From contig NZ_FYEA01000011.1 of the NCBI RefSeq assembly GCF_900187605.1, positions 1-64,000 on the forward strand: a DNA stretch of 64,000 bases. The letters run 5' to 3'. Positions 42,785-51,688 of the stretch are shown here, piece by piece. The stretch is from Pseudomonas sp. Irchel 3H7. Its GTDB lineage: Bacteria; Pseudomonadota; Gammaproteobacteria; Pseudomonadales; Pseudomonadaceae. The translations under genes were made by a program, and so were the position numbers. Every line of letters begins with the position of its first letter. Within the stretch, counting starts at the first letter, position 1. The notes under the pieces are model-generated. The model had not been told where the DNA came from. It saw nothing but the letters and a program-made list of their open reading frames with translations, and made no database searches.

Positions 42785-43651
42785 TTATGCAGTGGCTGGG
42801 GATTTGCGGATGCCCAGTCGGCTGATCCATACGGCGGCAAGGATGACGCTGCCACCGAGGAACAATCTTCCAAGTTCCTCATGCTGATTCCAGATCAGCA
42901 GATTCAGCAGCAACCCCACCGGTACATGCAAATTGTTCATCACCGCCAGCGTGCCGCCGTTGACCATGCACGCGCCCTTGTTCCACCAATACATGCCCAG
43001 CGCGGTCGAGACCAGGCCGAGGAACAGCAACACGCCCCACTGCAACGGTGCTTCCGGCAGGAAATTCGCTTTGCCGAACATCAGGAATGCGGGCAACACC
43101 ACCGCCAGCGCGCCGAGGTAGAAGAAGCCGAAACGCCGGTAATGCGGCAGGTCGCTCGGGTGCTTGGCCACCAGATGCTTGTACATCACCTGGCCCGCGG
43201 CGTAGGTGAAGTTGGCCAGTTGCAGGAGCAGGAAGCCCATGAAGAAGTCCGGACTGATGCTGTCGAAGCGAATCACCGCCGCCCCGCTCACCGCCACCAG
43301 CGCCGCAATCAGCGCCCATGGGTTGAAGCGGCGGTTCAGCGCATCTTCGATCAGCGTCACGTGCAGCGGCGTGAGGATGGTGAACAGCAACACTTCGGGC
43401 ACCGTCAGCACCCGGAAGCTCAGGTACAAGCAGACGTAGGTCACGCCGAACTGCAAGGCGCCGATCAGCAGCATGCCGCGCATGAATGAAGGTTCCACCG
43501 AGCGCCAGCGGGTCAGTGGAATGAACACCAGCCCGGCCAGCACCACACGCACCAGCACCGCGAAATAGCTGTCGACATGACCGGCCAGGTATTCGCCGAT
43601 CAGACTGAAGGAAAACGCCTGGATCAGCGTGACAAAAAGTAGATAGCCCAT
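42785..43651 (-). CDS. EamA-family (DMT) transporter
   Basis: 288 residues. The ATG at 43651 gives MGYLLFVTLIQAFSF, with the first helix immediately following; upstream extension runs through a palindromic repeat. Ten membrane helices occur in two EamA repeats. The FTILTPLHVTLIEDAL and GMYWWNKGACMVNGG segments are characteristic of a carboxylate/amino-acid/amine transporter subgroup. Substrate unknown. It is convergent with the channel gene. Confidence 0.82.
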   Translation of the reverse strand: MGYLLFVTLIQAFSFSLIGEYLAGHVDSYFAVLVRVVLAGLVFIPLTRWRSVEPSFMRGMLLIGALQFGVTYVCLYLSFRVLTVPEVLLFTILTPLHVTLIEDALNRRFNPWALIAALVAVSGAAVIRFDSISPDFFMGFLLLQLANFTYAAGQVMYKHLVAKHPSDLPHYRRFGFFYLGALAVVLPAFLMFGKANFLPEAPLQWGVLLFLGLVSTALGMYWWNKGACMVNGGTLAVMNNLHVPVGLLLNLLIWNQHEELGRLFLGGSVILAAVWISRLGIRKSPATA

Positions 43652-43715
43652 GCTCGCCTCGAAATCGAATGGCGGCGACGATAGCGGTTTTTCCACCCCG
43701 CAACCAACAAAAATC

Positions 43716-43759
43716 CCCCTGTAGGAGCTGCCGCAGGCTGCGGCAGCTCCTACAGGGGA
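43716..43759. repeat. Perfect palindrome (GTAGGAGCTGCCGCAG family)
   Basis: CCCCTGTAGGAGCTGCCGCAG is followed at once by its reverse complement with only a two-base centre. It is a compact member of the family at 23991-24050 and 33127-33184. Confidence 0.8.
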
Positions 43760-43775
43760 TCGGTGAGTTACGGGC

Positions 43776-43814
43776 AAAAAAAAGCCCGATCTCGCTAATG
43801 CGTTCAATCGGGCT
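43776..43814 (-). terminator. Rho-independent terminator of azoR
   Basis: On the minus strand AGCCCGAT (43814-43807) pairs with ATCGGGCT (43790-43783) and is followed by a run of eight T residues (43783-43776). It lies about 110 bases after the azoreductase stop. Confidence 0.85.
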
Positions 43815-43922
43815 ACAGCACTCAGGAGCAACAAGTGCAAAGGGAGGTTCGATGCGCGTAGAGCCTTGAAGGGGTTGCGCCAGGTCACTTAAACAATCGG
43901 GGATTATCTGGCGATTAACCTA

Positions 43923-44522
43923 TCAAGCGACCTGGGACAGCTTGGCGTTGGCCTGATTCAGGCCTTTCTCCTGGAAGTCGCCACCGAGGTTCATGCCTTC
44001 GGCGTGAATGAACGTCACGTCGTTGATGCCGATGAAACCCATGACCTGACGCAGGTACGGTTCCTGATGATCCGCCGGGCCGCCGGCGTAGATGCCGCCG
44101 CGAGCGGTGAGCACGTACGCACGTTTGCCGCTGAGCAAGCCTTGCGGGCCGGTTTCGGTGTACTTGAAGGTCACGCCGGCACGCAGCACGTGGTCGAGCC
44201 AGGCCTTGAGGGTGCTCGGGATGGCGAAGTTGTACATCGGCGCGGCCATGACCAGCACGTCGGCGGCGAGCAATTCATCGGTCAATTCGTTGGAGCGGTC
44301 CAGCGAGGCTTGTTCGCTGTCGTTGCGCTGCTCGGCCGGCTTCATCCAGCCGCCCAGCAGGTTGCTGTCCAGGTGTGGCACCGGGTTCGCGGCGAGGTCA
44401 CGTACGGTGATCTGATCGTTAGGATGCGCCGCCTTCCACTGACTGATGAAAGTCTGGGTCAGTTGACGGGAAACCGAATCTTGTTGGCGGGCGCTGCTTT
44501 CAATGATCAGAACGCGGGACAT
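43923..44522 (-). CDS. azoR: FMN-dependent NADH-azoreductase
   Basis: 199 residues of flavodoxin-like fold. The MSRVLIIESSARQQDSVSRQLT phosphate-binding start, the AAPMYNFAIPSTLKAWLD motif and the LTARGGIYAGG loop are diagnostic of AzoR. The homodimeric enzyme reduces azo bonds and quinones with NADH and FMN, and protects against electrophile stress. Single gene with its own terminator; cytoplasmic. Confidence 0.92.
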   Translation of the reverse strand: MSRVLIIESSARQQDSVSRQLTQTFISQWKAAHPNDQITVRDLAANPVPHLDSNLLGGWMKPAEQRNDSEQASLDRSNELTDELLAADVLVMAAPMYNFAIPSTLKAWLDHVLRAGVTFKYTETGPQGLLSGKRAYVLTARGGIYAGGPADHQEPYLRQVMGFIGINDVTFIHAEGMNLGGDFQEKGLNQANAKLSQVA

Positions 44523-44650
44523 GGTGTGTAGCCTCCATCCGAGAATGTTGTAGGTCGATGGAGTGAAGGTTAAACAGAGTCGAATCGATGAAAAAGCGCA
44601 AATATTTGCTGCAAAGTATCGAATAATTCGTTTAGATGCTGAACCATGCT

Positions 44651-44743
44651 CCTGTAGGAGTGAGCCTGCTCGCGATAGCGGTGTGTCAGCTACATCTGTG
44701 TTAACTGAAACACCGCTATCGCGAGCAGGCTCACTCCTACAGG
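44651..44743. repeat. Long REP-type inverted repeat (GCGAGCAGGCTC family)
   Basis: CCTGTAGGAGTGAGCCTGCT with CGCGATAGCGGTGT is mirrored almost perfectly by ACACCGCTATCGCG and AGCAGGCTCACTCCTACAGG, giving arms longer than 30 bases around a 21-base spacer. It lies between azoR and the small periplasmic gene. Confidence 0.82.
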
Positions 44744-44751
44744 GATCGGTG

Positions 44752-45066
44752 TTATTTCGGGCTGCAGGTCAGTTTGATGCGCAGCTTGATGATCTCGCGG
44801 GTGAACTTGGCCGTGGCGTTTTTATGTTTGCCGGCCGGTACCTCGATTGTGCGGGTGCGCGGTGCTTCCGGACCATTGCTGAACACCGCTTTGCAGGATG
44901 CATCGACATCACCGTAGTTGGCCACCCGAATCGAGCCGATGTCGTTATCGGTGTCGAAGGTTTCGTAATCGATCTTCATGCCATTGAGATCTTTCTGCAC
45001 ATCGATCGGGTACGCAAAAGCAGTCAGCGGAAGCAACGCCAGCAGCACACAACAGAATTTTTTCAT
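44752..45066 (-). CDS. Small exported protein of unknown function
   Basis: 104 residues with a signal peptide (MKKFCCVLLALLPLTAFA). The mature domain (YPIDVQKDLNGMKIDYETFDTDNDIGSIRVANYGD...) has beta-sandwich character and two cysteines (DASCKAVF and LTCSPK), probably a disulphide. Similar proteins are common in Pseudomonas with no assigned function. It is divergent from a LysR gene. Confidence 0.65.
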   Translation of the reverse strand: MKKFCCVLLALLPLTAFAYPIDVQKDLNGMKIDYETFDTDNDIGSIRVANYGDVDASCKAVFSNGPEAPRTRTIEVPAGKHKNATAKFTREIIKLRIKLTCSPK

Positions 45067-45115
45067 TCGGCAGTCTCCATGAGGGACGGCCAGCTTAGGA
45101 CAAGAGGAGCTATTG

Positions 45116-46039
45116 ATGAAAGCGCCCCGCGTGACCCTGGATCAATGGCGAACATTGCAGGCCGTGGTCGACCACGGCGGATTCGCCCAGGCTGCCGAGG
45201 CCTTGCACCGTTCGCAATCGTCGGTGAGTTACACCGTCGCCCGTATGCAGGACCAGCTCGGCGTGCCGTTGCTGCGCATCGATGGGCGTAAAGCCGTGCT
45301 CACCGAGGCCGGCGGCGTGTTGCTGCGTCGTTCGCGACAATTGGTGAAACAGGCCAGCCAACTGGAAGACCTTGCCCACCATATGGAACAAGGTTGGGAA
45401 GCCGAGGTGCGGCTGGTGGTCGATGCGGCCTACCCGAGCGCACGCATCGTTCGCGCACTGACCGCGTTCATGCCGCAGAGTCGCGGCTGCCGCGTACGTC
45501 TGCGTGAAGAAGTATTGTCGGGTGTCGAGGAAGTGCTGCTCGAAGGTGTAGCCGACCTGGCCATCACTGGCCTGAGCATTCCCGGTTACCTCGGTGCGGA
45601 ATTGAGCGACGTCGAGTTCGTCGCCGTCGCCCATCCCGATCACCCGCTGCATCGACTCAATCGCGAACTGAGCTTTCAGGATCTGGAGACCCAGATGCAA
45701 GTGGTGATTCGCGACTCCGGCCGCCAGCAGCCGCGTGATGTCGGCTGGCTCGGCGCCGAACAGCGCTGGACCGTTGGCAGCCTTGCCACGGCTGCCACGT
45801 TCGTCAGCAGCGGCCTCGGTTTTGCCTGGCTGCCACGGCACATGATCGAGCGCGAACTGAAAGATGGCTCGCTCAAGCTGCTACCGTTGGACAGGGGCGG
45901 CAACCGCAACTCCAGCTTCTATCTGTATTCGAACAAGGACAAACCCTTGGGCCCGGCCACGCAAATCCTCATCGAACTGCTGCGTACCTTCGACACTTTG
46001 CCGTTGGACGCACCGTTCGCCGCCCCTGAACAAGCCTGA
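45116..46039 (+). CDS. LysR-family transcriptional regulator
   Basis: 307 residues. The ATG at 45116 follows GAGGAG with a six-base spacer. The winged helix TLDQWRTLQAVVDHGGFAQAAEAL with SQSSVSYTVARMQDQLG is followed by a substrate-binding effector domain. The next gene on the same strand is an alpha/beta hydrolase 14 bases downstream, so they form an operon; the regulator may not control its own neighbour. Target unknown. Confidence 0.87.
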   Translation: MKAPRVTLDQWRTLQAVVDHGGFAQAAEALHRSQSSVSYTVARMQDQLGVPLLRIDGRKAVLTEAGGVLLRRSRQLVKQASQLEDLAHHMEQGWEAEVRLVVDAAYPSARIVRALTAFMPQSRGCRVRLREEVLSGVEEVLLEGVADLAITGLSIPGYLGAELSDVEFVAVAHPDHPLHRLNRELSFQDLETQMQVVIRDSGRQQPRDVGWLGAEQRWTVGSLATAATFVSSGLGFAWLPRHMIERELKDGSLKLLPLDRGGNRNSSFYLYSNKDKPLGPATQILIELLRTFDTLPLDAPFAAPEQA

Positions 46040-46053
46040 CACGGAGTTCACCG

Positions 46054-46857
46054 ATGGCGTATTTCGAGCACGAAGGTTGCAACCTGCACTACGAGGAATA
46101 TGGCCACGGTACGCCGTTGCTGCTGGTTCACGGGCTCGGTTCGAGCACACTGGACTGGGAAATGCAGATCCCGGCACTGGCCGCGCATTACCGGGTGATC
46201 GTCCCGGATATTCGCGGCCACGGGCGCTCGGACAAACCGCGCGAGCGCTACAGCATCGCCGGTTTCAGTGCCGATATGCTGGCGCTGATCGAGCACTTGA
46301 ACCTCGGCCCGGTGCACTACGTCGGGCTGTCGATGGGCGGCATGATCGGCTTCCAGTTCGGCGTCGATCAGCCGCAAATGCTGAAAAGCCTGACCATCGT
46401 CAACAGCGCACCCGAAGTCAAAATCCGCAGCCGCGACGATTATTGGCAATGGTTCAAACGCTGGAGTCTGATGCGACTGCTGAGCCTCTCCAGCATCGGC
46501 AAAGCCCTTGGCGGCAAACTTTTTCCGAAACCGGAACAAGCCGATCTGCGGCAGAAAATGGCCGAACGCTGGGCAAAAAACGACAAACGTGCTTATCTCG
46601 CCAGCTTCGATGCGATTGTTGGCTGGGGCGTTCAGGAACGACTTTCCCGAGTGTCCTGTCCAACGCTCGTCATCAGCGCCGACCGTGACTACACGCCTGT
46701 CTCGCTGAAAGAAACCTATGTAAAACTGCTGCCGAATGCGCGGCTGGTGGTGATCGCCGATTCGCGCCACGCAACCCCGCTGGATCAACCCGAACGCTTC
46801 AACCAAACGCTGCTGGAGTTCCTCGCCGCAGCCGATACTCAATCTCAGGATCACTGA
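46054..46857 (+). CDS. Alpha/beta-fold hydrolase
   Basis: 267 residues. Oxyanion region HGLGSS, nucleophile elbow GLSMGG (Ser about residue 93), acid in ISADRDYTP (about 210) and catalytic His in DSRHATPLD (about 238). It resembles the 3-oxoadipate enol-lactonase/esterase branch, but the cluster holds no aromatic-degradation genes. Cytoplasmic, substrate unknown. It is followed 3 bases later by the cyclophilin gene. Confidence 0.85.
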   Translation: MAYFEHEGCNLHYEEYGHGTPLLLVHGLGSSTLDWEMQIPALAAHYRVIVPDIRGHGRSDKPRERYSIAGFSADMLALIEHLNLGPVHYVGLSMGGMIGFQFGVDQPQMLKSLTIVNSAPEVKIRSRDDYWQWFKRWSLMRLLSLSSIGKALGGKLFPKPEQADLRQKMAERWAKNDKRAYLASFDAIVGWGVQERLSRVSCPTLVISADRDYTPVSLKETYVKLLPNARLVVIADSRHATPLDQPERFNQTLLEFLAAADTQSQDH

Positions 46858-46860
46858 CCC

Positions 46861-47418
46861 ATGTTGAAAAAACTCGCCCTCGCCGCTGGTACTGTGCTGT
46901 TTGCCGCCAACCTGATGGCTGCCACGCCGGCCAAAGCACCGCACGTGCTGCTGGACACCACCAACGGCCAGATCGAAATCGAACTGGACCCGGTCAAGGC
47001 GCCGATCAGTACCAAAAACTTTCTCGATTACGTCAACAGCGGCTTCTACAACAACACCATTTTCCACCGTGTGATCCCGGGCTTTATGGTCCAGGGCGGC
47101 GGCTTCACTCAACAGATGCAGCAAAAAGAAACCAAGGCCCCTATCAAGAACGAATCCAAAAACGGCCTGCATAATGTCCGTGGCACACTGTCCATGGCCC
47201 GCACCTCTGTACCTGACTCGGCGACCAGCCAGTTCTTCATCAACGTCAAGGACAACGACTTCCTCGACCAAGGCGACGGCTACGCAGTATTCGGCAAAGT
47301 GGTCAAAGGCATGGACGTGGTCGACATCATCGTCAACTCGCCAACCACCACCAAAAGCGGCATGAAAGATGTACCTGCCGACCCTGTTTTCATCAAGTCG
47401 GCCAAAGTCATCGACTAA
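46861..47418 (+). CDS. ppiA: Periplasmic cyclophilin-type peptidyl-prolyl isomerase
   Basis: 185 residues with a signal peptide (LAAGTVLFAANLMAATPA). The cyclophilin core is complete: FHRVIPGFMVQGGGF, and the GTLSMARTSVPDSATSQFFIN segment that contains the catalytic and substrate-binding residues. It catalyses cis-trans isomerisation of prolyl bonds during periplasmic folding. It is co-directional with the hydrolase, with only a 3-base gap. Confidence 0.9.
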   Translation: MLKKLALAAGTVLFAANLMAATPAKAPHVLLDTTNGQIEIELDPVKAPISTKNFLDYVNSGFYNNTIFHRVIPGFMVQGGGFTQQMQQKETKAPIKNESKNGLHNVRGTLSMARTSVPDSATSQFFINVKDNDFLDQGDGYAVFGKVVKGMDVVDIIVNSPTTTKSGMKDVPADPVFIKSAKVID

Positions 47419-47435
47419 GCTGTACAGGGCGTATC

Positions 47436-47465
47436 GAGCGGCGCTGGCCTGATCCCGCGCCGCTC
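47436..47465 (+). terminator. Hairpin after ppiA
   Basis: GAGCGGCGC (47436-47444) and GCGCCGCTC (47457-47465) form a perfect 9-base stem. No T-run follows, so it may stabilise the transcript rather than terminate it. Confidence 0.4.
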
Positions 47466-47506
47466 ACACCGATAAAAGGAGAGCCCGTACTCCGGGCGGT
47501 TATCTG

Positions 47507-49339
47507 ATGCTCTATCGCCGTTTCGAACAACTGATCGACATATTCCGCGAGGCGCCGACGGCGTCCCCTCCAGATCGCGTCTGGCCCTTCTATACCTATT
47601 ACCTCAAGCAAGTCTGGCCAAGTTTTGCCGCCCTGCTCGTCGTCGGCCTGTTCGCCGCGTTGATCGAAGTGGCACTGTTCAGTTACCTGAGCCGTATCAT
47701 CGACCTGGCCCAAGGTACACCGAACCCGAATTTCTTCAGCGACCACGCCCTCGAACTGACGTGGATGCTGGTGGTTGCCCTCGTCCTGCGGCCGATTTTC
47801 TTCGGCCTGCACGACCTGCTGGTGCATCAAACCTTGAGCCCCGGCATGACCAGCATGATCCGCTGGCAGAACCACAGCTACGTGCTCAAGCAAAGCCTGA
47901 ACTTCTTCCAGAACGACTTCGCCGGGCGCATCGCCCAACGCATCATGCAGACCGGCAACTCGCTGCGTGATTCGGCGGTGCAAGCGGTGGATGCGCTGTG
48001 GCACGTAGTGATCTACGCAATCAGTTCGCTGGTGTTGTTCGCCGAGGCCGACTGGCGCCTGATGATCCCGCTGCTGACGTGGATCGTCGCCTACATCGGC
48101 GCGTTGTATTACTTCGTTCCGCGCGTGAAAGATCGCTCGGTGGAGGCTTCCGATGCGCGCTCGAAACTGATGGGCCGCATCGTCGACGGCTACACCAACA
48201 TCGCCACGCTGAAGCTGTTCGCCCACACCAACTTCGAACAGCACTACGCCAAGGAAGCCATCGAAGAACAGACCGTCAAAGCGCGAATGGCCGGCCGCGT
48301 CGTCACCAGCATGGACGTGGCGATCACTGCCATGAACGGCCTGCTGATCGTCGGCACCACCGCGTTGGCCCTGTGGTTGTGGACGCAGTCGTTGATCACT
48401 GTCGGTGCGATTGCCTTGGCCACCGGCCTGGTCATCCGCATCGTCAACATGTCCGGCTGGATCATGTGGGTGGTCACCGGCATTTTCGAAAACATCGGCA
48501 TGGTCCAGGACGGTTTGCGCACCATCTCGCAACCGGTCAGCGTCACCGATCACGAACAGGCCAAACCGCTGGACGTGGCCCGTGGCGAAGTGCGTTTCGA
48601 GCACGTGGATTTTCACTACGGCAAGAAGCGCGGGATCATTGGCGACCTCAACCTGAACATCAAACCGGGCGAAAAAATCGGTTTGATCGGGCCGTCCGGT
48701 GCCGGCAAATCAACGCTGGTCAACCTGTTGCTGCGCCTCTACGACGTCGAGGGCGGGCGGATCATGATCGACGGTCAGAACATCGCCGAAGTCGGCCAGG
48801 AAAGCCTGCGCGCGCGGATCGGCATGATCACGCAGGACACCTCGCTGCTGCACCGTTCGATCAGGGACAACTTGCTGTACGGTAAACCCGATGCGACCGA
48901 TGCCGAGTTGTGGGATGCGGTGCACAAGGCGCGCGCCGATGAGTTCATTCCGCTGTTGTCGGACGCTGAAGGTCGTACCGGGTTTGACGCGCATGTCGGT
49001 GAGCGCGGGGTGAAATTGTCCGGTGGCCAGCGCCAGCGCATCGCCATTGCGCGGGTACTGCTCAAGGATGCGCCGATCCTGATCATGGACGAAGCGACCT
49101 CGGCGCTGGACTCGGAGGTTGAAGCGGCGATTCAGGAAAGTCTGGAAACCCTGATGCAGGGCAAAACCGTAATCGCCATTGCCCACCGTCTCTCGACCAT
49201 TGCGCGCATGGATCGGCTGGTGGTGCTGGAGAACGGCAAGATTGCCGAGAGCGGCACCCATGCTGAATTGCTCGCCCACCGTGGTCTGTATGCACGGCTA
49301 TGGGCGCATCAGACCGGGGGGTTTGTCGGCATCGACTGA
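47507..49339 (+). CDS. ABC exporter, fused permease and ATPase (MsbA/multidrug type)
   Basis: 610 residues. The six-helix ABC membrane domain (about residues 40-335) is followed by the nucleotide-binding domain: Walker A GPSGAGKST (about 397), signature LSGGQRQR (about 503), Walker B ILIMDEATSALD (about 525) and H-loop AHRLS. It is a half-transporter that works as a homodimer in the inner membrane. The substrate (lipid, drug or peptide) is not evident. A terminator follows. Confidence 0.9.
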   Translation: MLYRRFEQLIDIFREAPTASPPDRVWPFYTYYLKQVWPSFAALLVVGLFAALIEVALFSYLSRIIDLAQGTPNPNFFSDHALELTWMLVVALVLRPIFFGLHDLLVHQTLSPGMTSMIRWQNHSYVLKQSLNFFQNDFAGRIAQRIMQTGNSLRDSAVQAVDALWHVVIYAISSLVLFAEADWRLMIPLLTWIVAYIGALYYFVPRVKDRSVEASDARSKLMGRIVDGYTNIATLKLFAHTNFEQHYAKEAIEEQTVKARMAGRVVTSMDVAITAMNGLLIVGTTALALWLWTQSLITVGAIALATGLVIRIVNMSGWIMWVVTGIFENIGMVQDGLRTISQPVSVTDHEQAKPLDVARGEVRFEHVDFHYGKKRGIIGDLNLNIKPGEKIGLIGPSGAGKSTLVNLLLRLYDVEGGRIMIDGQNIAEVGQESLRARIGMITQDTSLLHRSIRDNLLYGKPDATDAELWDAVHKARADEFIPLLSDAEGRTGFDAHVGERGVKLSGGQRQRIAIARVLLKDAPILIMDEATSALDSEVEAAIQESLETLMQGKTVIAIAHRLSTIARMDRLVVLENGKIAESGTHAELLAHRGLYARLWAHQTGGFVGID

Positions 49340-49365
49340 CCCCTCCAAGAGCGTGGGAACGATCA

Positions 49366-49405
49366 CCGCCACAGCCCGCCAACCACGGGCGCTGGCGGTT
49401 TTTTT
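49366..49405 (+). terminator. Rho-independent terminator of the ABC exporter gene
   Basis: CCGCCA (49366-49371) pairs with TGGCGG (49393-49398), with an inner CCCG/CGGG stem, followed by seven T residues. A half REP arm (GAGCGTGGGAACGATCAC) precedes it at 49349-49366. Confidence 0.85.
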
Positions 49406-49533
49406 GTGGCCGCTGGAAATCGGCAAAAAGCCTGCTGTACTCAGCCAAGGCTCCGGAACGGAGCCTGTCGTAAGTCTGCAAGGACGCACAACTCGATGCA
49501 GTCTCGATAGCAGGGCTATCAAGGACGCCTCTC

Positions 49534-50229
49534 ATGTCTCTGTTCAAACGTTCAGTCACTGAGTTGTTGGGTACGTTCTGGTTGGTATTGGGTGGTTGCG
49601 GCAGCGCGGTGATCGCCGCGTCTTCACCGTTGGGAATCGGGGTGCTGGGGGTGGCCCTGGCGTTTGGTCTGACGGTGCTGACCATGGCGTTCGCCATCGG
49701 CCACATCAGCGGATGTCACCTCAACCCGGCCGTTTCGGTCGGTCTGTTCGTCGGCGGTCGGTTTCCGGCCAAAGAGCTGCCCGCTTACATCATTGCCCAA
49801 GTGCTCGGCGCAATTCTCGCGGCAGCGCTGATTGCGCACATCGCCAGCGGCAAAGAGGGCTTCGATATCGCCGCCGGCCTGGCGTCCAACGGTTATGGCG
49901 AACACTCGCCGGGCAAGTATTCGATGGCCGCCGGGTTTGTCACTGAGTTGGTGATGACCGCGATGTTTGTGATCATCATCCTCGGCGCCACCGATAGACG
50001 CGCACCACCAGGACTGGCACCGATCGCCATCGGCCTGGGCCTGACGCTGATCCACCTGATCTCGATTCCGGTCACCAACACTTCGGTAAACCCGGCCCGC
50101 AGCACGGGGCCGGCACTGATGGTCGGGGGCTGGGCGATCGCGCAACTGTGGATGTTTTGGGTCGCGCCGTTGATTGGCGCGGTGGTCGGTGGCGGGATTT
50201 ATCGCTGGTTGGGCAAAGAAGAAACCTGA
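49534..50229 (+). CDS. aqpZ: Aquaporin Z
   Basis: 231 residues, the usual size. Six membrane helices and both half-helix signatures are present: HLNPAVSVG (NPA at 64-66) and VNPARSTGPAL. Narrow water-channel residues of the AqpZ type rather than the glycerol facilitator GlpF are suggested by the ISIPVTNTSVNPARS context. The leader contains a perfect short hairpin (AGGCTCCG/CGGAGCCT at 49448-49466). Confidence 0.92.
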   Translation: MSLFKRSVTELLGTFWLVLGGCGSAVIAASSPLGIGVLGVALAFGLTVLTMAFAIGHISGCHLNPAVSVGLFVGGRFPAKELPAYIIAQVLGAILAAALIAHIASGKEGFDIAAGLASNGYGEHSPGKYSMAAGFVTELVMTAMFVIIILGATDRRAPPGLAPIAIGLGLTLIHLISIPVTNTSVNPARSTGPALMVGGWAIAQLWMFWVAPLIGAVVGGGIYRWLGKEET

Positions 50230-50243
50230 GGGGTGCCTAAGAT

Positions 50244-50279
50244 CCCTTTGTAGGAGCTGCCGAAGGCTCCTACAGGGGA
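50244..50279. repeat. Short palindrome (GTAGGAGC family)
   Basis: CCCTTTGTAGGAGC and GCTCCTACAGGGG pair around an 8-base loop between the convergent aqpZ and DUF482 genes. Confidence 0.65.
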
Positions 50280-50280
50280 T

Positions 50281-51405
50281 TTATGTCTGACGGTAGGGCA
50301 AGGCTGTTTTGGCTTCTTCGGCGTAGGCGAGGATGCCGGCGCGTTCCTGATGCAGGAAATCTTTCACTGCTGCTTTCAGACCTGGATGCCGCAGATAATG
50401 CCAAGAGTGGGTGATCACCGGTTCAAACCCACGAATCAGCTTGTGCTCGCCCTGAGCGCCAGCATCGAAACGCTGATAACCCTGTGCAATCGCGTAATCC
50501 ATGCCCTGATAAAAACAGGTCTCGAAGTGCAGTCGATCAAACTCCGCCAGACAACCCCAATAGCGGCCGTAGAAACTGTCGCCACCGACCAGACTGAAGG
50601 CCATCGCCACCGGCCGTGAGCCCTGTTTGGCCAAGACCACGCGGATTGCCTCGGGCATGCGCTCGGCCAGCAGACTGAAGAACTCTCGCGTCAGGTAGGG
50701 CGTTTGCCGACGCACCGCATAGGTATTGGCGTAACAGGCGTAGACAAAATCCCACTGTGCCTCGTCCAGCTCGCGCCCCTCCAGCCATTCGAACTCAAAG
50801 CCCTGCCCCGCCACCTGCTCGCGTTCCTTGCGCATCTGCTTGCGCTTGCGCGAACTGAGCACGTCGAGGAAATCCTGGAAGTCACGATACCCACGATTCT
50901 GCCAGTGATACTGACAGCCGATGCGTTGCAGCCAGTCCGGTTGTTCGGCCATCGCCGCGTCGGTAAACGGGTCGGTGAAATTGATGTGCGCGCTGGAAAG
51001 CCCTTCAATTTCCAGATAGCCGGGCAGGCTCTTGAGCAGTTCAAAACCGTCTTCGACATTGGCCGCCAACAAGCGCGGGCCGCTGACCGGACTGAATGGT
51101 ACGGCGCTCAACAGTTTGGGGTAGTAATCGATGCCGGCGCGGGCGCAGGCGTCGGCCCAGCCATGATCGAACACGTACTCGCCGTAGGAATGCCACTTGC
51201 GATAACTGGGTAACGCGGCGATCAGACGATCATCTTCGATGTGCAGCAAATGCTCAGGTTGCCAGCCGGTGTGGGGGCCAACGCTGCCGCTGTCTTCCAG
51301 CGCGCTGAGAAAGGCATGGCGCAGAAATGGCTGGGTTTCAGGCACCAGCGCATCCCAGCTTGCGGGAGCGATTTGCGACAGGTTTTGCAGGCGTTGCAAC
51401 GGCAT
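50281..51405 (-). CDS. DUF482 (GNAT-fold, FemAB-like) protein
   Basis: 374 residues. The ATG at 51405 follows GGAGAG; the GTG at 51420 would overlap that site. Typical features are FLRHAFLSALEDSGSVGPHTGW near the N-terminus, SSRKRKQMRKEREQV in the middle and QGEHKLIRGFEPVITHSWHYL near the end, as in the PF04339 family. The fold belongs to the GNAT/FemAB acyltransferases, and a peptidoglycan-related or acyl transfer role has been suggested for the family, without proof. Cytoplasmic. Confidence 0.82.
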   Translation of the reverse strand: MPLQRLQNLSQIAPASWDALVPETQPFLRHAFLSALEDSGSVGPHTGWQPEHLLHIEDDRLIAALPSYRKWHSYGEYVFDHGWADACARAGIDYYPKLLSAVPFSPVSGPRLLAANVEDGFELLKSLPGYLEIEGLSSAHINFTDPFTDAAMAEQPDWLQRIGCQYHWQNRGYRDFQDFLDVLSSRKRKQMRKEREQVAGQGFEFEWLEGRELDEAQWDFVYACYANTYAVRRQTPYLTREFFSLLAERMPEAIRVVLAKQGSRPVAMAFSLVGGDSFYGRYWGCLAEFDRLHFETCFYQGMDYAIAQGYQRFDAGAQGEHKLIRGFEPVITHSWHYLRHPGLKAAVKDFLHQERAGILAYAEEAKTALPYRQT

Positions 51406-51688
51406 CAAAAAGCTCTCCACAACAGGACTTCAGCGCCCGGCGAGTATCGCCGATTGCGCGGCATTGCACACCCGCAATCGGCCGACAGCGCTCTAGATCA
51501 ATAGTTCAGGGCGAATCGATATCGTCATCAACCTGCCATCACTGTGCCACTGCTCTGTCATAAACCATCGCGATACTGGCGCCTGTTTTTAGAGCGCCGG
51601 GTTCTACCCGGACACTGTTTTCCGACGCTCGAATCGTCGGTTGTGCCCCGGATGGCTGTGCCATCCCCTCTCATCTTCGGAGATTGCT

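Noticed and set aside
47436..47465. Definite terminator after ppiA
   Set aside because: The stem is perfect, but no U-run follows, so only a hairpin is claimed.
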